A stretch of DNA of 64,000 nt. It comes from Methyloferula stellata AR4 (GTDB lineage Bacteria; Pseudomonadota; Alphaproteobacteria; Rhizobiales; Beijerinckiaceae). Both the position numbers and the translations under genes were made by a program. Shown here piece by piece: positions 34,560 through 45,300 of this stretch. Location of the stretch: the NCBI RefSeq assembly GCF_000385335.1, contig NZ_ARWA01000001.1:3984001-4048000 (forward strand), written 5' to 3'. The notes under the pieces were generated by a model. That model had not been told where the DNA came from and did no database searches. It worked only from the letters and a program-made list of their open reading frames with translations. The number at the start of each line of letters is the position of its first letter. Position 1 is the first letter of the stretch.

Positions 34560-37500
34560 ATGGCACGGCAAGATACGAATGGAACGAATGGTGCGTCCGG
34601 CGGAGCCGGGCTTGCCCGCTCGCCGCAAAACGACACATTTGCCCTCACCTCTTTTCTCTATGGCGGCAATGCGGCCTATGTCGAGCAGCTGCACGAATCC
34701 TATCGCCGCGATCCTCTCTCCGTCGATGCGGAATGGCGGAGTTTCTTCGACGGGCTGAACGACGACCGCGCCGCCGTCGAAAAAAGCGCCCATGCGCCCG
34801 CCTGGAAAATTCCCAACTGGCCGGTGGCTGCGAATGGCGAACTCGTGTCCGCCCTCGACGGCAATTGGACCGTCACGGAAAAGATCCTCACCGACAAATT
34901 GAAGGCGAAGGCCGCCACCGAGGCGAAGCCCACATCGCCCTCCGATATCGAACGCGCCACGCGCGATTCTGTGCGGGCGCTGATGATGATCCGCGCCTAT
35001 CGGATACGCGGTCATCTGCATGCCAATCTCGATCCGCTCGGGCTCGCCGCCTCAAAAGATCACGAGGAACTGCATCCGTCGAATTACGGTTTCACCGAAG
35101 CCGATTACGATCGCCGGATCTTCCTCGATAATGTACTCGGCCTCGAATATGCGACGATCCGCGAAATTCTGCCTCTCCTGCAGCGCACCTATTGCGGCAC
35201 GATCGGCTATGAATTCATGCATATGTCCGATCCCTCCGAAAAAGCCTGGATGCAGGAGCGCATCGAAGGCCACGGCAAGGAGATCAGCTTCACGCGCGAA
35301 GGCAAGCGCGCGATCTTGAACAAGCTTGTCGAGGCGGAAGGCTTCGAGAAATATCTCGACGTCAAATTCACCGGCACCAAACGCTTCGGCCTCGACGGCG
35401 GCGAAGCCATGGTTCCGGCGCTCGAACAGATCATCAAGCGCGGCGGCGCGCTCGGCGTGCGCGAAATCATCTTGGGCATGGCGCATCGCGGCCGGCTGAA
35501 TGTCCTGAGCCAGGTGATGGCCAAGCCGCATCGCGGCATCTTCCATGAATTCAAAGGCGGCTCGCTGACGCCCGAAGATGTCGAAGGCTCGGGCGACGTC
35601 AAATATCATCTGGGCGCGTCGTCGGATCGCGAGTTCGACAATAATCACGTGCATCTGTCGCTGACGGCAAACCCGTCGCATCTCGAAATCGTCGATCCCG
35701 TCGTGCTCGGCAAGGCCCGCGCCAAGCAGGATCAATTGAACGATCTCGTCGAGCGCGACAAGGTGATGCCGCTCTTGATCCATGGCGACGCGGCCTTCGC
35801 CGGCCAAGGTGTCATCGCGGAATGTTTTGGCCTCTCCGGCCTCAAGGGCCACAACACCGGCGGCTCGATCCATTTCATCATCAATAATCAGATCGGCTTC
35901 ACCACCAACCCACGCTTCTCGCGCTCCTCGCCTTACCCGTCCGACACGGCGAAAATGATCGAAGCGCCGATCATCCACGTCAACGGCGACGATCCCGAGG
36001 CGGTTGTCTATGCCGCGAAGATCGCGGTCGAGTTCCGGCAGAAATTCCATAAGCCGGTCGTCATCGACATGTTTTGCTATCGCCGCTTCGGTCATAACGA
36101 AGGCGACGAGCCGGGCTTCACCCAACCGCTGATGTATAAAATCATCCGCGCGCATAAGACGACGCTCGAAATCTACACCGAAAGGCTCGTCGCCGAAGGC
36201 GTCGTGACCGAAGGCGAAGTCGAAAAGCGTAGGGCCGATTGGCGCCAGAGGCTGGAAGCCGAATATGAGGCTGGCCAAGCCTATAAGCCGAACAAGGCCG
36301 ACTGGCTCGACGGCCGCTGGGCTGGTCTGAAGCCTGCGCTCGACAGCGACGACGACCGCCGGGGCCGCACCGGCCTCGACCTCGAAAAGCTCAAGGACCT
36401 TGGCCGCCGGATCACCGAAGTGCCCGCGGGCTTCCATCTGCACAAGACGATTCAAAGGCTCGTCGAAAATCGCCGCGCCATGATCGAGACCGGCGAAGGC
36501 GTGGATTGGGCCATGGGCGAAGCCCTGGCGATCGCAAGCCTCGTCGACGAAGGCCATCCTGTGCGCCTTTCCGGGCAGGACAGCGAGCGCGGCACCTTCT
36601 CGCAGCGCCATAGCGTGCTGATCGATCAGGAGACCGAAGCGCGTTACGTGCCGCTCAACAATGTGCGCGACGGACAGGCGCGCTATGAAGTCATCAATTC
36701 GATGCTGTCGGAAGAAGCCGTGCTCGGGTTCGAATATGGCTATTCGCTCGCCGAGCCCAATGCGCTCGTCATGTGGGAAGCGCAATTCGGCGATTTCGCC
36801 AATGGCGCGCAGGTCGTGTTCGATCAGTTCATCTCGTCAGGCGAACGCAAATGGCTGCGCATGTCGGGCCTCGTCTGCCTGCTGCCGCATGGCTACGAAG
36901 GCCAGGGGCCGGAGCATTCCTCGGCCAGGCTCGAGCGCTATCTGCAGATGTGCGCCGAGGACAATATGCAGGTCGCCAATTGCACGACGCCCGCCAACTA
37001 TTTTCACATTTTGCGGCGGCAATTGAAGCGCGAATTCCGCAAGCCTTTGATCCTGATGACGCCGAAGTCGCTGCTGCGCCACAAGCGCGCCGTATCCTCG
37101 CTGCAGGCGATGAGCGCGGATGCCACTTTCCACCGCATCTTATGGGATCAGGCGGAAACGCATCGCACCGAAACGGTGAAGCTCGTCAAGGACGATAAGA
37201 TCCGCCGCGTCGTGCTCTGCACCGGCAAGGTCTATTACGATCTTTTGGAAGAGCGCGAAAAGCGCGGCATCGAAGACATCTATCTGATGCGCGTCGAGCA
37301 GCTTTATCCGTTCCCGCTGAAGGCGCTGGTCAATGCGCTGTCGCGCTTCAAAAAGGCCGATATCGTCTGGTGCCAGGAGGAGCCGAAGAACATGGGCGCC
37401 TGGTCCTTCGTCGAACCCTATCTCGAATGGGTGCTCGGGCAATGCGGCAGCAAAGTGAAACGCGCCCGCTATGCCGGCCGCCCGGCATCGGCCGCGACCG

Positions 37501-37568
37501 CGTCGGGACTCATGTCGAAACATCTGGCGCAACTCAAAGCTTTCGTGGACGACGCTTTCTCGGCCTGA
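34560..37568 (+). CDS. sucA: 2-oxoglutarate dehydrogenase E1 component
   Basis: Thiamine-diphosphate decarboxylase of the 2-oxoglutarate dehydrogenase complex, 1002 residues. The N-terminal E2-binding region has FLYGGNAAYVEQL. The ThDP domain includes GMAHRGRLNVL, HGDAAFAGQGV and NNQIGFTTNP. The C-terminal transketolase-like half has LLPHGYEGQGPEHSSARLER. ATG 34560 has a purine-rich GGAGGAT just upstream. Partner genes sucB and lpd follow. Confidence 0.98.
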   Translation: MARQDTNGTNGASGGAGLARSPQNDTFALTSFLYGGNAAYVEQLHESYRRDPLSVDAEWRSFFDGLNDDRAAVEKSAHAPAWKIPNWPVAANGELVSALDGNWTVTEKILTDKLKAKAATEAKPTSPSDIERATRDSVRALMMIRAYRIRGHLHANLDPLGLAASKDHEELHPSNYGFTEADYDRRIFLDNVLGLEYATIREILPLLQRTYCGTIGYEFMHMSDPSEKAWMQERIEGHGKEISFTREGKRAILNKLVEAEGFEKYLDVKFTGTKRFGLDGGEAMVPALEQIIKRGGALGVREIILGMAHRGRLNVLSQVMAKPHRGIFHEFKGGSLTPEDVEGSGDVKYHLGASSDREFDNNHVHLSLTANPSHLEIVDPVVLGKARAKQDQLNDLVERDKVMPLLIHGDAAFAGQGVIAECFGLSGLKGHNTGGSIHFIINNQIGFTTNPRFSRSSPYPSDTAKMIEAPIIHVNGDDPEAVVYAAKIAVEFRQKFHKPVVIDMFCYRRFGHNEGDEPGFTQPLMYKIIRAHKTTLEIYTERLVAEGVVTEGEVEKRRADWRQRLEAEYEAGQAYKPNKADWLDGRWAGLKPALDSDDDRRGRTGLDLEKLKDLGRRITEVPAGFHLHKTIQRLVENRRAMIETGEGVDWAMGEALAIASLVDEGHPVRLSGQDSERGTFSQRHSVLIDQETEARYVPLNNVRDGQARYEVINSMLSEEAVLGFEYGYSLAEPNALVMWEAQFGDFANGAQVVFDQFISSGERKWLRMSGLVCLLPHGYEGQGPEHSSARLERYLQMCAEDNMQVANCTTPANYFHILRRQLKREFRKPLILMTPKSLLRHKRAVSSLQAMSADATFHRILWDQAETHRTETVKLVKDDKIRRVVLCTGKVYYDLLEEREKRGIEDIYLMRVEQLYPFPLKALVNALSRFKKADIVWCQEEPKNMGAWSFVEPYLEWVLGQCGSKVKRARYAGRPASAATASGLMSKHLAQLKAFVDDAFSA

Positions 37569-37643
37569 CCGGATAGGCGTCTTATGATTTCTTCAAGAAG
37601 ACCGCGCTCTTTACTTTAAAGATCTGCGGCGGGCGTGATGAAA

Positions 37644-38858
37644 ATGACAGAGATCCGTGTTCCGACTTTAGGCGAATCCGTTACCGAGGCGACGATCGGG
37701 CGCTGGTTCAAGAAGCAAGGCGATCCCGTCAACGCCGACGAGCCGCTCTGCGAACTTGAGACGGACAAGGTCACATTGGAGGTCAATGCGCCCGCCTCCG
37801 GCACCCTGTCGCAGATCATCGCGAAGGACGGCGAGACCGTCGGCGTCGGTGCGCTTCTGGGTGAGATCGCCGATGGGGCCGGTGCGGCAAAGCCAGCGCT
37901 CGCCGCGGCTCCGGCACCTGCCGCTCCCACCCCCGCACCTGCTGCGAAAAGCAATGGCGAAACGCCCGCCATGCCGGCCTCACCCGCCGCGGCGAAAATC
38001 GCTGCCGACCAAGGCGTGGCCTTGAGCGCGATCGACGGATCTGGCAAACGTGGCCAGGTGCTGAAGGGCGATGTCTTGAACTTCTTGGCGCAAGCGCCCG
38101 CCGCCGCACCGGCAGCGCCGCCAGTGCAAGCCCGCGTGCCGTCCTCAGCCGATGACACGCCGCGCGAAGAGCGCGTTACGATGACGAAACTGCGCCAGAC
38201 CATCGCGCGGCGGCTGAAGGATGCGCAGAATACAGCTGCCATGCTGACGACCTTCAACGAGGTCGACATGAGCGAGATCATGGCCTTGCGCAGCCGCTAC
38301 AAGGATGTCTTCGAGAAGCGCCACGGCGTGAAGCTCGGCTTCATGGGCTTTTTCGTGAAGGCCTGCGTGTCGGCGCTGAAGGAAATCCCCGCCGTCAATG
38401 CCGAGATCGACGGCAATGATCTGATCTACAAGAATTACTATCACCTCGGCATAGCCGTCGGCACCGACAAGGGCCTCGTCGTGCCGGTCGTGCGCGATTG
38501 CGATCGTCTCGGCCTCGCTGGCATCGAGAAGGGCATCGCCGCGCTCGGCAAACGCGCGCGCGACGGGCAGCTCCGTATCGACGAGATGCAGGGCGGCACG
38601 TTCACCATCACCAATGGCGGCATTTACGGTTCGCTGATGTCGACGCCGATTCTCAATGCGCCGCAGTCGGGTATTTTGGGCATGCACAAGATTCAAGAGC
38701 GGCCGGTTGCGATCGGCGGCAAGATCGAGATCCGGCCGATGATGTATCTCGCCTTGTCTTACGATCACCGGATCGTCGACGGCAAAGAGGCCGTGACGTT
38801 CCTTGTGCGCGTCAAAGAGGCTTTGGAGGAACCGGCGCGGTTGGTGTTGGATTTGTAG
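37644..38858 (+). CDS. sucB: 2-oxoglutarate dehydrogenase E2 (dihydrolipoyl succinyltransferase)
   Basis: E2 core of the complex, 404 residues. The lipoyl domain has the lysine of [12 protein letters not shown] Pro/Ala-rich linker follows, then a peripheral-subunit-binding domain ([18 protein letters not shown]), and the catalytic domain with [12 protein letters not shown] and the end motif [16 protein letters not shown] 37635, ATG 37638 and ATG 37644 are all in frame. 37644 gives the family N-terminus [13 protein letters not shown]. Confidence 0.97.
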   Translation: MTEIRVPTLGESVTEATIGRWFKKQGDPVNADEPLCELETDKVTLEVNAPASGTLSQIIAKDGETVGVGALLGEIADGAGAAKPALAAAPAPAAPTPAPAAKSNGETPAMPASPAAAKIAADQGVALSAIDGSGKRGQVLKGDVLNFLAQAPAAAPAAPPVQARVPSSADDTPREERVTMTKLRQTIARRLKDAQNTAAMLTTFNEVDMSEIMALRSRYKDVFEKRHGVKLGFMGFFVKACVSALKEIPAVNAEIDGNDLIYKNYYHLGIAVGTDKGLVVPVVRDCDRLGLAGIEKGIAALGKRARDGQLRIDEMQGGTFTITNGGIYGSLMSTPILNAPQSGILGMHKIQERPVAIGGKIEIRPMMYLALSYDHRIVDGKEAVTFLVRVKEALEEPARLVLDL

Positions 38859-38878
38859 CGGAAACGACGACGCACAAA

Positions 38879-39006
38879 CCCTCTCCCTGTGGGAGAGGGT
38901 GGCTTGCGGAGCAAGCCGGGTGAGGGGTTACGATCTTAAATCGGAGAGATAGTAACCCCTCATCCGCCTCGCATTCGCTCGGCACCTTCTCCCACAGGGA
39001 GAAGGT
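38879..39006. repeat. Long inverted repeat (CCCTCTCCC type) between sucB and lpd
   Basis: CCCTCTCCCTGTGGGAGAGGG at the left end and CCTTCTCCCACAGGGAGAAGG at the right end are near reverse complements. Inner arms GTGAGGGGTTA and TAACCCCTCAT pair as well. Each end also folds as its own small hairpin around CCCTGTGGGAG. It is an intergenic palindromic repeat of a common Hyphomicrobiales type and could destabilise or separate the sucB and lpd parts of the transcript. Confidence 0.85.
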
Positions 39007-39060
39007 TCGCACACCACAGAAACCCTTTTAACTCATTGCCCCAATTTGAAAGCACTTCCC

Positions 39061-40458
39061 ATGTCCTATGATCTTGTCGTCATCGGTACCGGACCCGGCG
39101 GCTATGTCTGCGCGATCCGCGCCGCTCAGCTCGGTCTGAAAGTCGCCGTCGTCGAAAAGCGCAAGACCTTCGGCGGCACATGCCTCAACATCGGCTGCAT
39201 TCCATCGAAAGCCATTCTTCATGCCTCGGACAAATTCGCCGAGGCGGAGCATGATCTTGCATCCTTCGGTGTGCTCACAAGCCCGCCCAAGCTCGATCTT
39301 CCCGCTTTCATGAAGCATAAGGACGAGACGGTCGCAGCCAATGTGAATGGCGTCGCCTTTCTGTTCAAGAAGAACAAGATCGACGCGTTTCATGGGTTAG
39401 GCACGATCAAGACGCCGCAGCTTGTCGAAGTCACGGCCGAGGATGGAACCAAGAGCGGGGTCGAGACCAAAGCTATCGTCATCGCGACGGGCTCCGAGGC
39501 GGCGCCTCTGCCCGGCGCCGAGATCGACGAGAAGATCATCGTCACCTCGACCGGCGCGCTCTCCTTCGACAAGGTGCCGGGCAAGCTTCTGATCATCGGC
39601 GCCGGCGTCATCGGGCTCGAACTCGGCTCTGTCTGGAAAAGGCTCGGTGCCGAAGTCACCGTCGTCGAGTTTCTGGACCGCATCGTGCCCGGGATGGATG
39701 GCGAGGTCGCCAAAAGCTTCCAGCGCATTTTGGAAAAACAGGGCTTCGCTTTCCGCCTCGGCCATAAGGTAACGAAGGTCGAACGCACCAAGACCGGAGC
39801 CAGCGTCACGATCGAACCGACAGCGGGCGGCGAGGCGGCGAGCCTCGACGCGGATGTGGTGCTTGTCGCGATCGGACGCCGGCCTTTCACGGAAGGTCTC
39901 GGGCTTGAGGCGCTTGGGATCGCAATGGAGCGCGGCCGGGTCGTTACCGATCCGCAATTCCGCACCAATGTGGCGCAGATCTACGCCATCGGCGATGCCG
40001 TCGCGGGGCCCATGCTCGCGCATAAGGCCGAGGATGAAGGCATAGCCGTCGCCGAGATCATCGCGGGCCAGCATGGCCATGTGAATTATGAAGCGATTCC
40101 CTCCGTCGTCTACACGATGCCGGAAGTCGCCACTGTCGGCGCCACCGAAGAGCAGCTCAAAGAGCAAGGCATCGCCTATCGCGTCGGAAAGTTCCCGTTT
40201 ACGGCCAATGGCCGCGCGCGGGCCATGCGACAGACCGAAGGTTTCGTGAAAATCCTGGCGGACGCCGCAAGCGACCGGGTGCTTGGCGTCCACATCCTCG
40301 GCGCGAGTGCCGGAGAATTGATCGCCGAAGCAGTGGTTTTGATGGAATTCGGCGGCTCGGCGGAAGACTTGGCCCGGACCTGCCATGCGCATCCAACCAT
40401 GTCCGAAGCGGTACGCGAAGCCGCACTTTCCGTCGATAAACGGGCCATCCATATGTGA
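39061..40458 (+). CDS. lpd: Dihydrolipoyl dehydrogenase (E3)
   Basis: FAD enzyme that reoxidises lipoamide, 465 residues. It has the FAD-binding start [22 protein letters not shown], the redox disulfide [14 protein letters not shown], the NAD motif [15 protein letters not shown] and the C-terminal catalytic His-Glu pair in [17 protein letters not shown] 39061 is taken, because the TTG at 39046 would add five residues before MSYDLVV. Completes the sucAB set. Confidence 0.97.
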   Translation: MSYDLVVIGTGPGGYVCAIRAAQLGLKVAVVEKRKTFGGTCLNIGCIPSKAILHASDKFAEAEHDLASFGVLTSPPKLDLPAFMKHKDETVAANVNGVAFLFKKNKIDAFHGLGTIKTPQLVEVTAEDGTKSGVETKAIVIATGSEAAPLPGAEIDEKIIVTSTGALSFDKVPGKLLIIGAGVIGLELGSVWKRLGAEVTVVEFLDRIVPGMDGEVAKSFQRILEKQGFAFRLGHKVTKVERTKTGASVTIEPTAGGEAASLDADVVLVAIGRRPFTEGLGLEALGIAMERGRVVTDPQFRTNVAQIYAIGDAVAGPMLAHKAEDEGIAVAEIIAGQHGHVNYEAIPSVVYTMPEVATVGATEEQLKEQGIAYRVGKFPFTANGRARAMRQTEGFVKILADAASDRVLGVHILGASAGELIAEAVVLMEFGGSAEDLARTCHAHPTMSEAVREAALSVDKRAIHM

Positions 40459-40565
40459 TTGGCTCGTCCTGGCGCGGCGAATTACCCTAAATTCCGGGTT
40501 TTCTTTGCCTTGTTGAGAAGGCCCCGCTAAAACTCGGCGCATGATGCAACTCGAAACAGGCCGTC

Positions 40566-41444
40566 ATGCTCAAGCCCTCGACCGGTGAGACTCTGGCCGA
40601 TCTTCGCGAGGAGATCGACCGTATCGACCAGGCGATGCACCGCCTCCTGATGGAGCGCGGCGAGATCATCGATCGCCTCATCCATGTCAAAGCCAAGCAA
40701 GGCAATGGTTCGGCCTTCCGGCCAAGCCGCGAAGCCGACATGATGCGCAGACTCGTCGAACGCCACCAGGGGTTGTTGCCGCTCGACACGGTCGAAACCA
40801 TCTGGCGCATCATCATTTCGACCTTCACCTTTGTTCAGTCGAATTACGCCGTCCATGCCGATATTTCGGGCGGCGATGCCGTGATGCGCGATTGCTGCCG
40901 TTTTCATTTCGGCTTCACCGTGCCTTTCAATCCGCATCCTGACGTCGCTTCGGTCATCTCGGCCGTGAAGGCGTCGAAAGGCGACCTCGGCCTCGTGCGC
41001 ATCGAAGCGGGGCCGGCGGCCGGGCCCTGGTGGACGGAGCTCGCGGCGCCCGACGCGCCGAAGATCATCGCGCGGCTGCCCTTCGTCGAACGCCCGGATC
41101 ATCCGGCCGGCTTGCCGCTCTTCGTCGTTGCCACGCCGCCAGCCGAAGCCACCGCGCGGGATGTCGTCATCCTCAGTGTCACGATCGACCGATGGCAAGA
41201 GGATCTGCCGGCGCGTCTTGCAGAACAGAATATTGAAATTCTCGACAAGAGCGAGGCAGGCGGCAAGGTCTCTTTGATGCTTGCAGCCTCACGCCCGGAT
41301 GGCGTGGCCGCTCAAAACGATACGATCGACGAACGCCTACGCAAAGTGCTTCACGATCGCGGCATCGATGCGCAGAGTACGGAAATTGGCAGCCATGCGG
41401 CGCGGTTCGATCTCGCTTTGCGGCGCTGCGAGGCCGCGCAATGA
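40566..41444 (+). CDS. Chorismate mutase (AroQ type) with C-terminal extension
   Basis: The first 90 residues are an AroQ helical chorismate mutase: LADLREEIDRIDQAMHRLLM, then GEIIDRLIHVK and the later catalytic Arg-rich helix FRPSREADMMRRL. Residues about 100-292 form an additional domain of unknown role, with a possible regulatory function. It is first in an aromatic amino-acid set with hisC and tyrC and so supplies prephenate. Mutase activity is well supported; the extension is not. Confidence 0.85.
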   Translation: MLKPSTGETLADLREEIDRIDQAMHRLLMERGEIIDRLIHVKAKQGNGSAFRPSREADMMRRLVERHQGLLPLDTVETIWRIIISTFTFVQSNYAVHADISGGDAVMRDCCRFHFGFTVPFNPHPDVASVISAVKASKGDLGLVRIEAGPAAGPWWTELAAPDAPKIIARLPFVERPDHPAGLPLFVVATPPAEATARDVVILSVTIDRWQEDLPARLAEQNIEILDKSEAGGKVSLMLAASRPDGVAAQNDTIDERLRKVLHDRGIDAQSTEIGSHAARFDLALRRCEAAQ

Positions 41445-41495
41445 AAGCTTTTTTGTTTATTGTAGACAATTGTTGCACGTTCGGAGTTTGACGAA

Positions 41496-42617
41496 ATGAA
41501 ATCATCGGAGAGCCCCACCCGTCCGCGCCCGCACGCGGGCGTTACCGCGATCGATCCCTATCAGCCCGGTAAAAGCGCCGCACCGGGCGCGGGAAAGGCT
41601 TTCAAGCTCTCCTCCAACGAAACGCCCTTCGGCCCGTCTCCGCTTGCCAAAGAGGCTTACCGCAAACAGGTGGACCGTCTCGAGATCTATCCCGACGGTC
41701 AGGCGACGGCACTGCGTGAAGCGCTGGCCGCGCGCTATGGCCTGAACCCCGCCCGCATCGTCTGCGGCGCCGGATCGGACGAATTGATTTCGCTGATCAC
41801 CTCCGCCTTCATCGAGCCGGGCGACGAGGGCATTTTTACGCGGCACGGATTTCTGATCTATCGCATCGCGATCCTCGCGGCGGGCGGCGTCCCCGTCGTC
41901 GCGCAGGAAAAAAGCTTCACGGCCGATGTCGATGAAATTCTCGCCGAAGTGACGCCGAAGACAAAAATCGTCTTCCTGGCAAATCCCAACAATCCGACCG
42001 GCACCTACCTGCCCTTCTCCGAACTTAAGCGGCTTGCTGCCGCGCTGCCGCGCCACGTCCTGCTGATAGTCGACGCCGCCTATGCGGAATATGTGACCCA
42101 CAATGATTATTCGCCCGGCCTGGAAATCGCGCTGGCCAGCGAGAATGTCGTCATGACGCGCACATTCTCGAAGATCTACGGCCTCGCCGGACTGCGGCTT
42201 GGCTGGTGCTATGCGCCTTTGCACGTCTGCGATGCGATCAACCGCATCCGTGGTCCATTCAATGTCAGCAGCGTCGCGCAAGAGGTCGGCATAGCCGCCT
42301 TGGCCGATACGGATCATGTCGATCAGGCCGTAGCGCATAACGAAGCCTGGCTCACCTGGCTTGAGCGGGAAATCATCGACCTTGGTCTGCCTGTCACGCC
42401 GAGCGCCGGCAATTTTCTGCTCATTCATTTCGAGAACGAGGCGCAGGCGCGGGCCGCCGATGCTTATCTGACGAGCCATGGACTCATTCTGCGCGAGGTC
42501 TCGGCCTATGGCCTGCCGCAATGTCTGCGGCTGACGGTCGGTCTCGAGGAAGCCAATCGCCTGGTCGTCGATACGCTCGCGGCGTTCCTGAAGACCGAAG
42601 GTCATCACAGTGCCTGA
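41496..42617 (+). CDS. hisC: Histidinol-phosphate/aromatic aminotransferase, class I/II
   Basis: A PLP fold-type I aminotransferase, 373 residues. It has [14 protein letters not shown] near 31-45, [11 protein letters not shown], and the PLP lysine in [16 protein letters not shown]. HisC-type enzymes often also transaminate prephenate or phenylpyruvate. Lying between chorismate mutase and the dehydrogenase, this copy probably makes arogenate/aromatic amino acids, although a histidine role is equally compatible. The tyrC start overlaps its end by 8 bp. Confidence 0.9.
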   Translation: MKSSESPTRPRPHAGVTAIDPYQPGKSAAPGAGKAFKLSSNETPFGPSPLAKEAYRKQVDRLEIYPDGQATALREALAARYGLNPARIVCGAGSDELISLITSAFIEPGDEGIFTRHGFLIYRIAILAAGGVPVVAQEKSFTADVDEILAEVTPKTKIVFLANPNNPTGTYLPFSELKRLAAALPRHVLLIVDAAYAEYVTHNDYSPGLEIALASENVVMTRTFSKIYGLAGLRLGWCYAPLHVCDAINRIRGPFNVSSVAQEVGIAALADTDHVDQAVAHNEAWLTWLEREIIDLGLPVTPSAGNFLLIHFENEAQARAADAYLTSHGLILREVSAYGLPQCLRLTVGLEEANRLVVDTLAAFLKTEGHHSA

Positions 42618-43575
42618 CGGTCTTGCGGGCGAACTTGGAGCGCCGCTCCAAGAGCCCTTGTTCGAACGCATCGCCATCATCGGGCTTGGGCTCATCGGCT
42701 CTTCGCTCGCGCATGTCAGCCGCCGCAAAGGCCTCGCACGCCTGATCGTCGCGAGCGATTTGTCGCCTGACGTGCGGGCGAGAGCGAAAGAGTTGAAGCT
42801 CGCCGATATTGTCGCCGAAAGCGCCGAGGCCGCCGTCACCGGCGCCGATCTCGTCATTCTCTGCGTGCCGGTCGGCGCGATGGGGACCGTCGCCGCGGCT
42901 ATCGGCCCGCATCTGCCATCCGGTGCGATCCTCTCGGATGTCGGCTCGGTCAAAAGCGCGGTCATCGCGGCCCTGGCGCCGCATATCCAAAAATCCGTTC
43001 ATCTTGTACCCGCACATCCCGTCGCGGGCACCGAGCAATCCGGACCCGACGCAGGCTTTGCGACTTTGTTTCTCGATCGCTGGTGCATCTTGACGCCGCC
43101 TGAGGGCTCAGATCCCGACGCCGTAGCAAAGCTCACCGCTTTCTGGAAAGCGGCCGGTGCCAATGTCGAGATCATGGGCGCGGCGCATCACGATCTCGTC
43201 CTTGCGATCACGAGCCACGTGCCGCATCTGATCGCCTATAATATCGTCGGCACGGCCGCCGATCTCGAAACCGTCACGCAATCCGAAGTCATCAAATTCT
43301 CGGCCGGGGGCTTTCGCGATTTCACCCGCATCGCCGCCTCCGATCCGACCATGTGGCGCGACGTCTTTCTCAATAACAAAGAGGCCGTGCTCGAAATGCT
43401 CGGGCGTTTCAGCGAAGATCTCACGGCCTTGCAGCGCATGATCCGCAACGCGGACGGACAAGGGCTCTTCGATCTCTTCACCCGCACGCGGGCGATAAGG
43501 CGCAGCATCATCGCCGAAGGCCAGGAAACGCCGACACCGGATTTCGGCCGTCCGCATCCCGATGCGAAAACCTAA
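42610..43575 (+). CDS. tyrC: Prephenate/arogenate dehydrogenase (cyclohexadienyl dehydrogenase)
   Basis: An NAD(P) oxidative decarboxylase of tyrosine synthesis, 321 residues from GTG 42610. It has the Rossmann motif [16 protein letters not shown], the substrate-site [11 protein letters not shown] and the later [12 protein letters not shown]. The 8-bp overlap with hisC and tandem location after chorismate mutase mark an operon for tyrosine. Broad cyclohexadienyl or strict arogenate specificity cannot be told from sequence. Confidence 0.93.
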   Translation: MPDGLAGELGAPLQEPLFERIAIIGLGLIGSSLAHVSRRKGLARLIVASDLSPDVRARAKELKLADIVAESAEAAVTGADLVILCVPVGAMGTVAAAIGPHLPSGAILSDVGSVKSAVIAALAPHIQKSVHLVPAHPVAGTEQSGPDAGFATLFLDRWCILTPPEGSDPDAVAKLTAFWKAAGANVEIMGAAHHDLVLAITSHVPHLIAYNIVGTAADLETVTQSEVIKFSAGGFRDFTRIAASDPTMWRDVFLNNKEAVLEMLGRFSEDLTALQRMIRNADGQGLFDLFTRTRAIRRSIIAEGQETPTPDFGRPHPDAKT

Positions 43576-44657
43576 TACAGGGGCGGCACGGCGATAGAGG
43601 TCTTGACCGGGCCGATCGTGACCAGACCCGATTGCAATGTCACCGGCAGCCGCAAGGCCGGCGGCCCATTCGCCGAAGCCCCGCCACTCGGTTTTCCGCC
43701 GAGAAGCGCCGTCAAAAGCGAGCCCGCGGTGACGAGCGACGGATTGACGCCATAGCGCTTCAAGAGGGGCTCCGCGCCTGCGAATTCCGCATCGAACCGG
43801 CCTTGCGGCCGATGCTCATTATCGATCTGAAGCGCACCCCGCGCCGCAAGCCGCGTCGCGCCGCGCGTAATGCTGGCTTCGTCGAAATCGAGACGGCCGC
43901 CGGCGAGCCGCCAATGTTCGAGCCGCTCGGCCAATGTTCCAGCGGCACCGAAATTGGCTTTCGTCACAGTGCCGTCGAACTTGATCTGATCGGGCGGCGT
44001 CGAACCGAGCAGCGCATCGAGCACCGGAATGGAGGCATTGCCGAGCGCGAGACGGAACGTATAGACATCGTCGGCGCGGCGTTCCGGCACAATGGAGACC
44101 ACGCTGCTGACCGTTCCCGCACGGCCAGCCAAAGCACCGAAACCTTTGAGGCCGCCGCGCAAGGAGACGTCCGACCCCTCGACCGAGACGGAATCGACAT
44201 CTTGCGGCAAACCGTCGAGCCGCACGCGCATCAAATTCCATTGCAGATTGACTTCGCCGTCTCCGTCCGTGCTGCGCAATTCGAACGGCGGCGCGGCCAG
44301 CACTTCGACCTGGTCGGGATGGAACAGGGAGGCCGTCGCGTGGAACTCACTCACGCCGCCCGTCAATTGCCGCCCCAAGACCTCTCCGGAAAAGCCGGGC
44401 TTCTCGCAGACGATTTCGATTTGGAACGGATAGCCGCCGATCTGCCGATTGGGGCACGTCCAAATGCGATCGACGGATTTTTCGCGTTTCGTCCAGGCCT
44501 CAAGCAGGGACTCGGTCTGTTGCGCCGCGAGGAACCAGAAGAAAGACCAAGCGCCGATGAGCAAAGCGAAAATAATCGCTACAATAGCGATTGAAACGGA
44601 TATTGAAAATCTAGAAGCCCGGCGCCCTTTGAGAATGATTTGGCCATTCGCCTGCAT
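43572..44657 (-). CDS. DUF2125-family protein
   Basis: Function unknown; the DUF2125 family is conserved in alphaproteobacteria. The 361-residue chain has one N-terminal membrane anchor (about 16-38, SVSIAIVAIIFALLIGAW). A beta-rich periplasmic-side region follows, containing DRIWTCPNRQIGGYPFQIEI, with the Cys pair typical of the family. ATG 44657 is used because GGAG precedes it by 8 nt, and it drops a basic 69-residue leader. The stop overlaps the end of convergent tyrC by 4 bp. Confidence 0.85.
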   Translation of the reverse strand: MQANGQIILKGRRASRFSISVSIAIVAIIFALLIGAWSFFWFLAAQQTESLLEAWTKREKSVDRIWTCPNRQIGGYPFQIEIVCEKPGFSGEVLGRQLTGGVSEFHATASLFHPDQVEVLAAPPFELRSTDGDGEVNLQWNLMRVRLDGLPQDVDSVSVEGSDVSLRGGLKGFGALAGRAGTVSSVVSIVPERRADDVYTFRLALGNASIPVLDALLGSTPPDQIKFDGTVTKANFGAAGTLAERLEHWRLAGGRLDFDEASITRGATRLAARGALQIDNEHRPQGRFDAEFAGAEPLLKRYGVNPSLVTAGSLLTALLGGKPSGGASANGPPALRLPVTLQSGLVTIGPVKTSIAVPPLY

Positions 44658-44729
44658 GATCTTGTCTCCGGCGGGGATCTTTCTATCCCTATTATGGCGT
44701 TTATAATGCGAAGGAATCGGGAAACGAAA

Positions 44730-45269
44730 GTGCTGGTGGCGGAAGATCTCTGGATATTCGGCTATGGCTCGCTGATGTGGCGGCCGGATTTTGCCTTCAT
44801 TGAGAGCCAAGTCGCGCTTTTGCGTGGCTATCATCGGGCGCTTTGCGTCTATTCTCACGTCCATCGCGGCACGCCCGACCGGCCCGGGCTCGTCCTTGGA
44901 TTGAAGCGCGGCGGATCGTGCAAAGGCATCGCCTTTCGCGTCGCCGCCGGGGCGGCGGAAGAAACGCTTGCCTATCTGCGATCACGCGAGCAAGTGACCG
45001 ATGTCTATCTCGAATGTACGCTTCCCGCGACGCTTGCGGATAAGCGCAGCGTCAAGGCCGTCTGCTATATCGCCGACCCCAGGCACGAGCAATATGCGGG
45101 CGCACTCGAGCGCGCGGAGCTGATGCGCCTCGTGGCCCAAGGCGTAGGCGTGTCCGGTGCCAATCCGGACTATGTTCGTAACACGCAAGCTCACTTGCGC
45201 GAGCTTGGCATCCGCGACGCGACGCTCGAATGGTTGATGGATCGATTGGATCAATCATATGTTAGCTGA
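44730..45269 (+). CDS. chaC: ChaC-like gamma-glutamylcyclotransferase (glutathione-specific)
   Basis: Cleaves glutathione to 5-oxoproline and Cys-Gly. The glycine-rich substrate loop IFGYGSLMWRPDF opens the protein, and YLRSREQV carries the Glu expected as the catalytic acid. The product is 179 residues from GTG 44730, preceded by GGGAAA, close to ChaC. Longer in-frame starts (44640, 44694, 44706) lack ribosome sites or overlap the divergent DUF2125 gene. A chaperone-like role for calcium export, implied by the old name, is not supported. Confidence 0.88.
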   Translation: MLVAEDLWIFGYGSLMWRPDFAFIESQVALLRGYHRALCVYSHVHRGTPDRPGLVLGLKRGGSCKGIAFRVAAGAAEETLAYLRSREQVTDVYLECTLPATLADKRSVKAVCYIADPRHEQYAGALERAELMRLVAQGVGVSGANPDYVRNTQAHLRELGIRDATLEWLMDRLDQSYVS

Positions 45270-45300
45270 GCGGGACTAAGTCCGGCAAAGAGAGGGCGAA

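Noticed and set aside
35052-36785. A 577-residue minus-strand frame over sucA
   Set aside because: Antisense shadow of sucA, with long runs of Arg and acidic residues typical of reversed GC-rich coding sequence.
43572-44864. The 430-residue version of the DUF2125 protein
   Set aside because: The first 69 residues are basic and unlike the family. ATG 44657 has GGAG at the right distance and leads straight into the membrane anchor.
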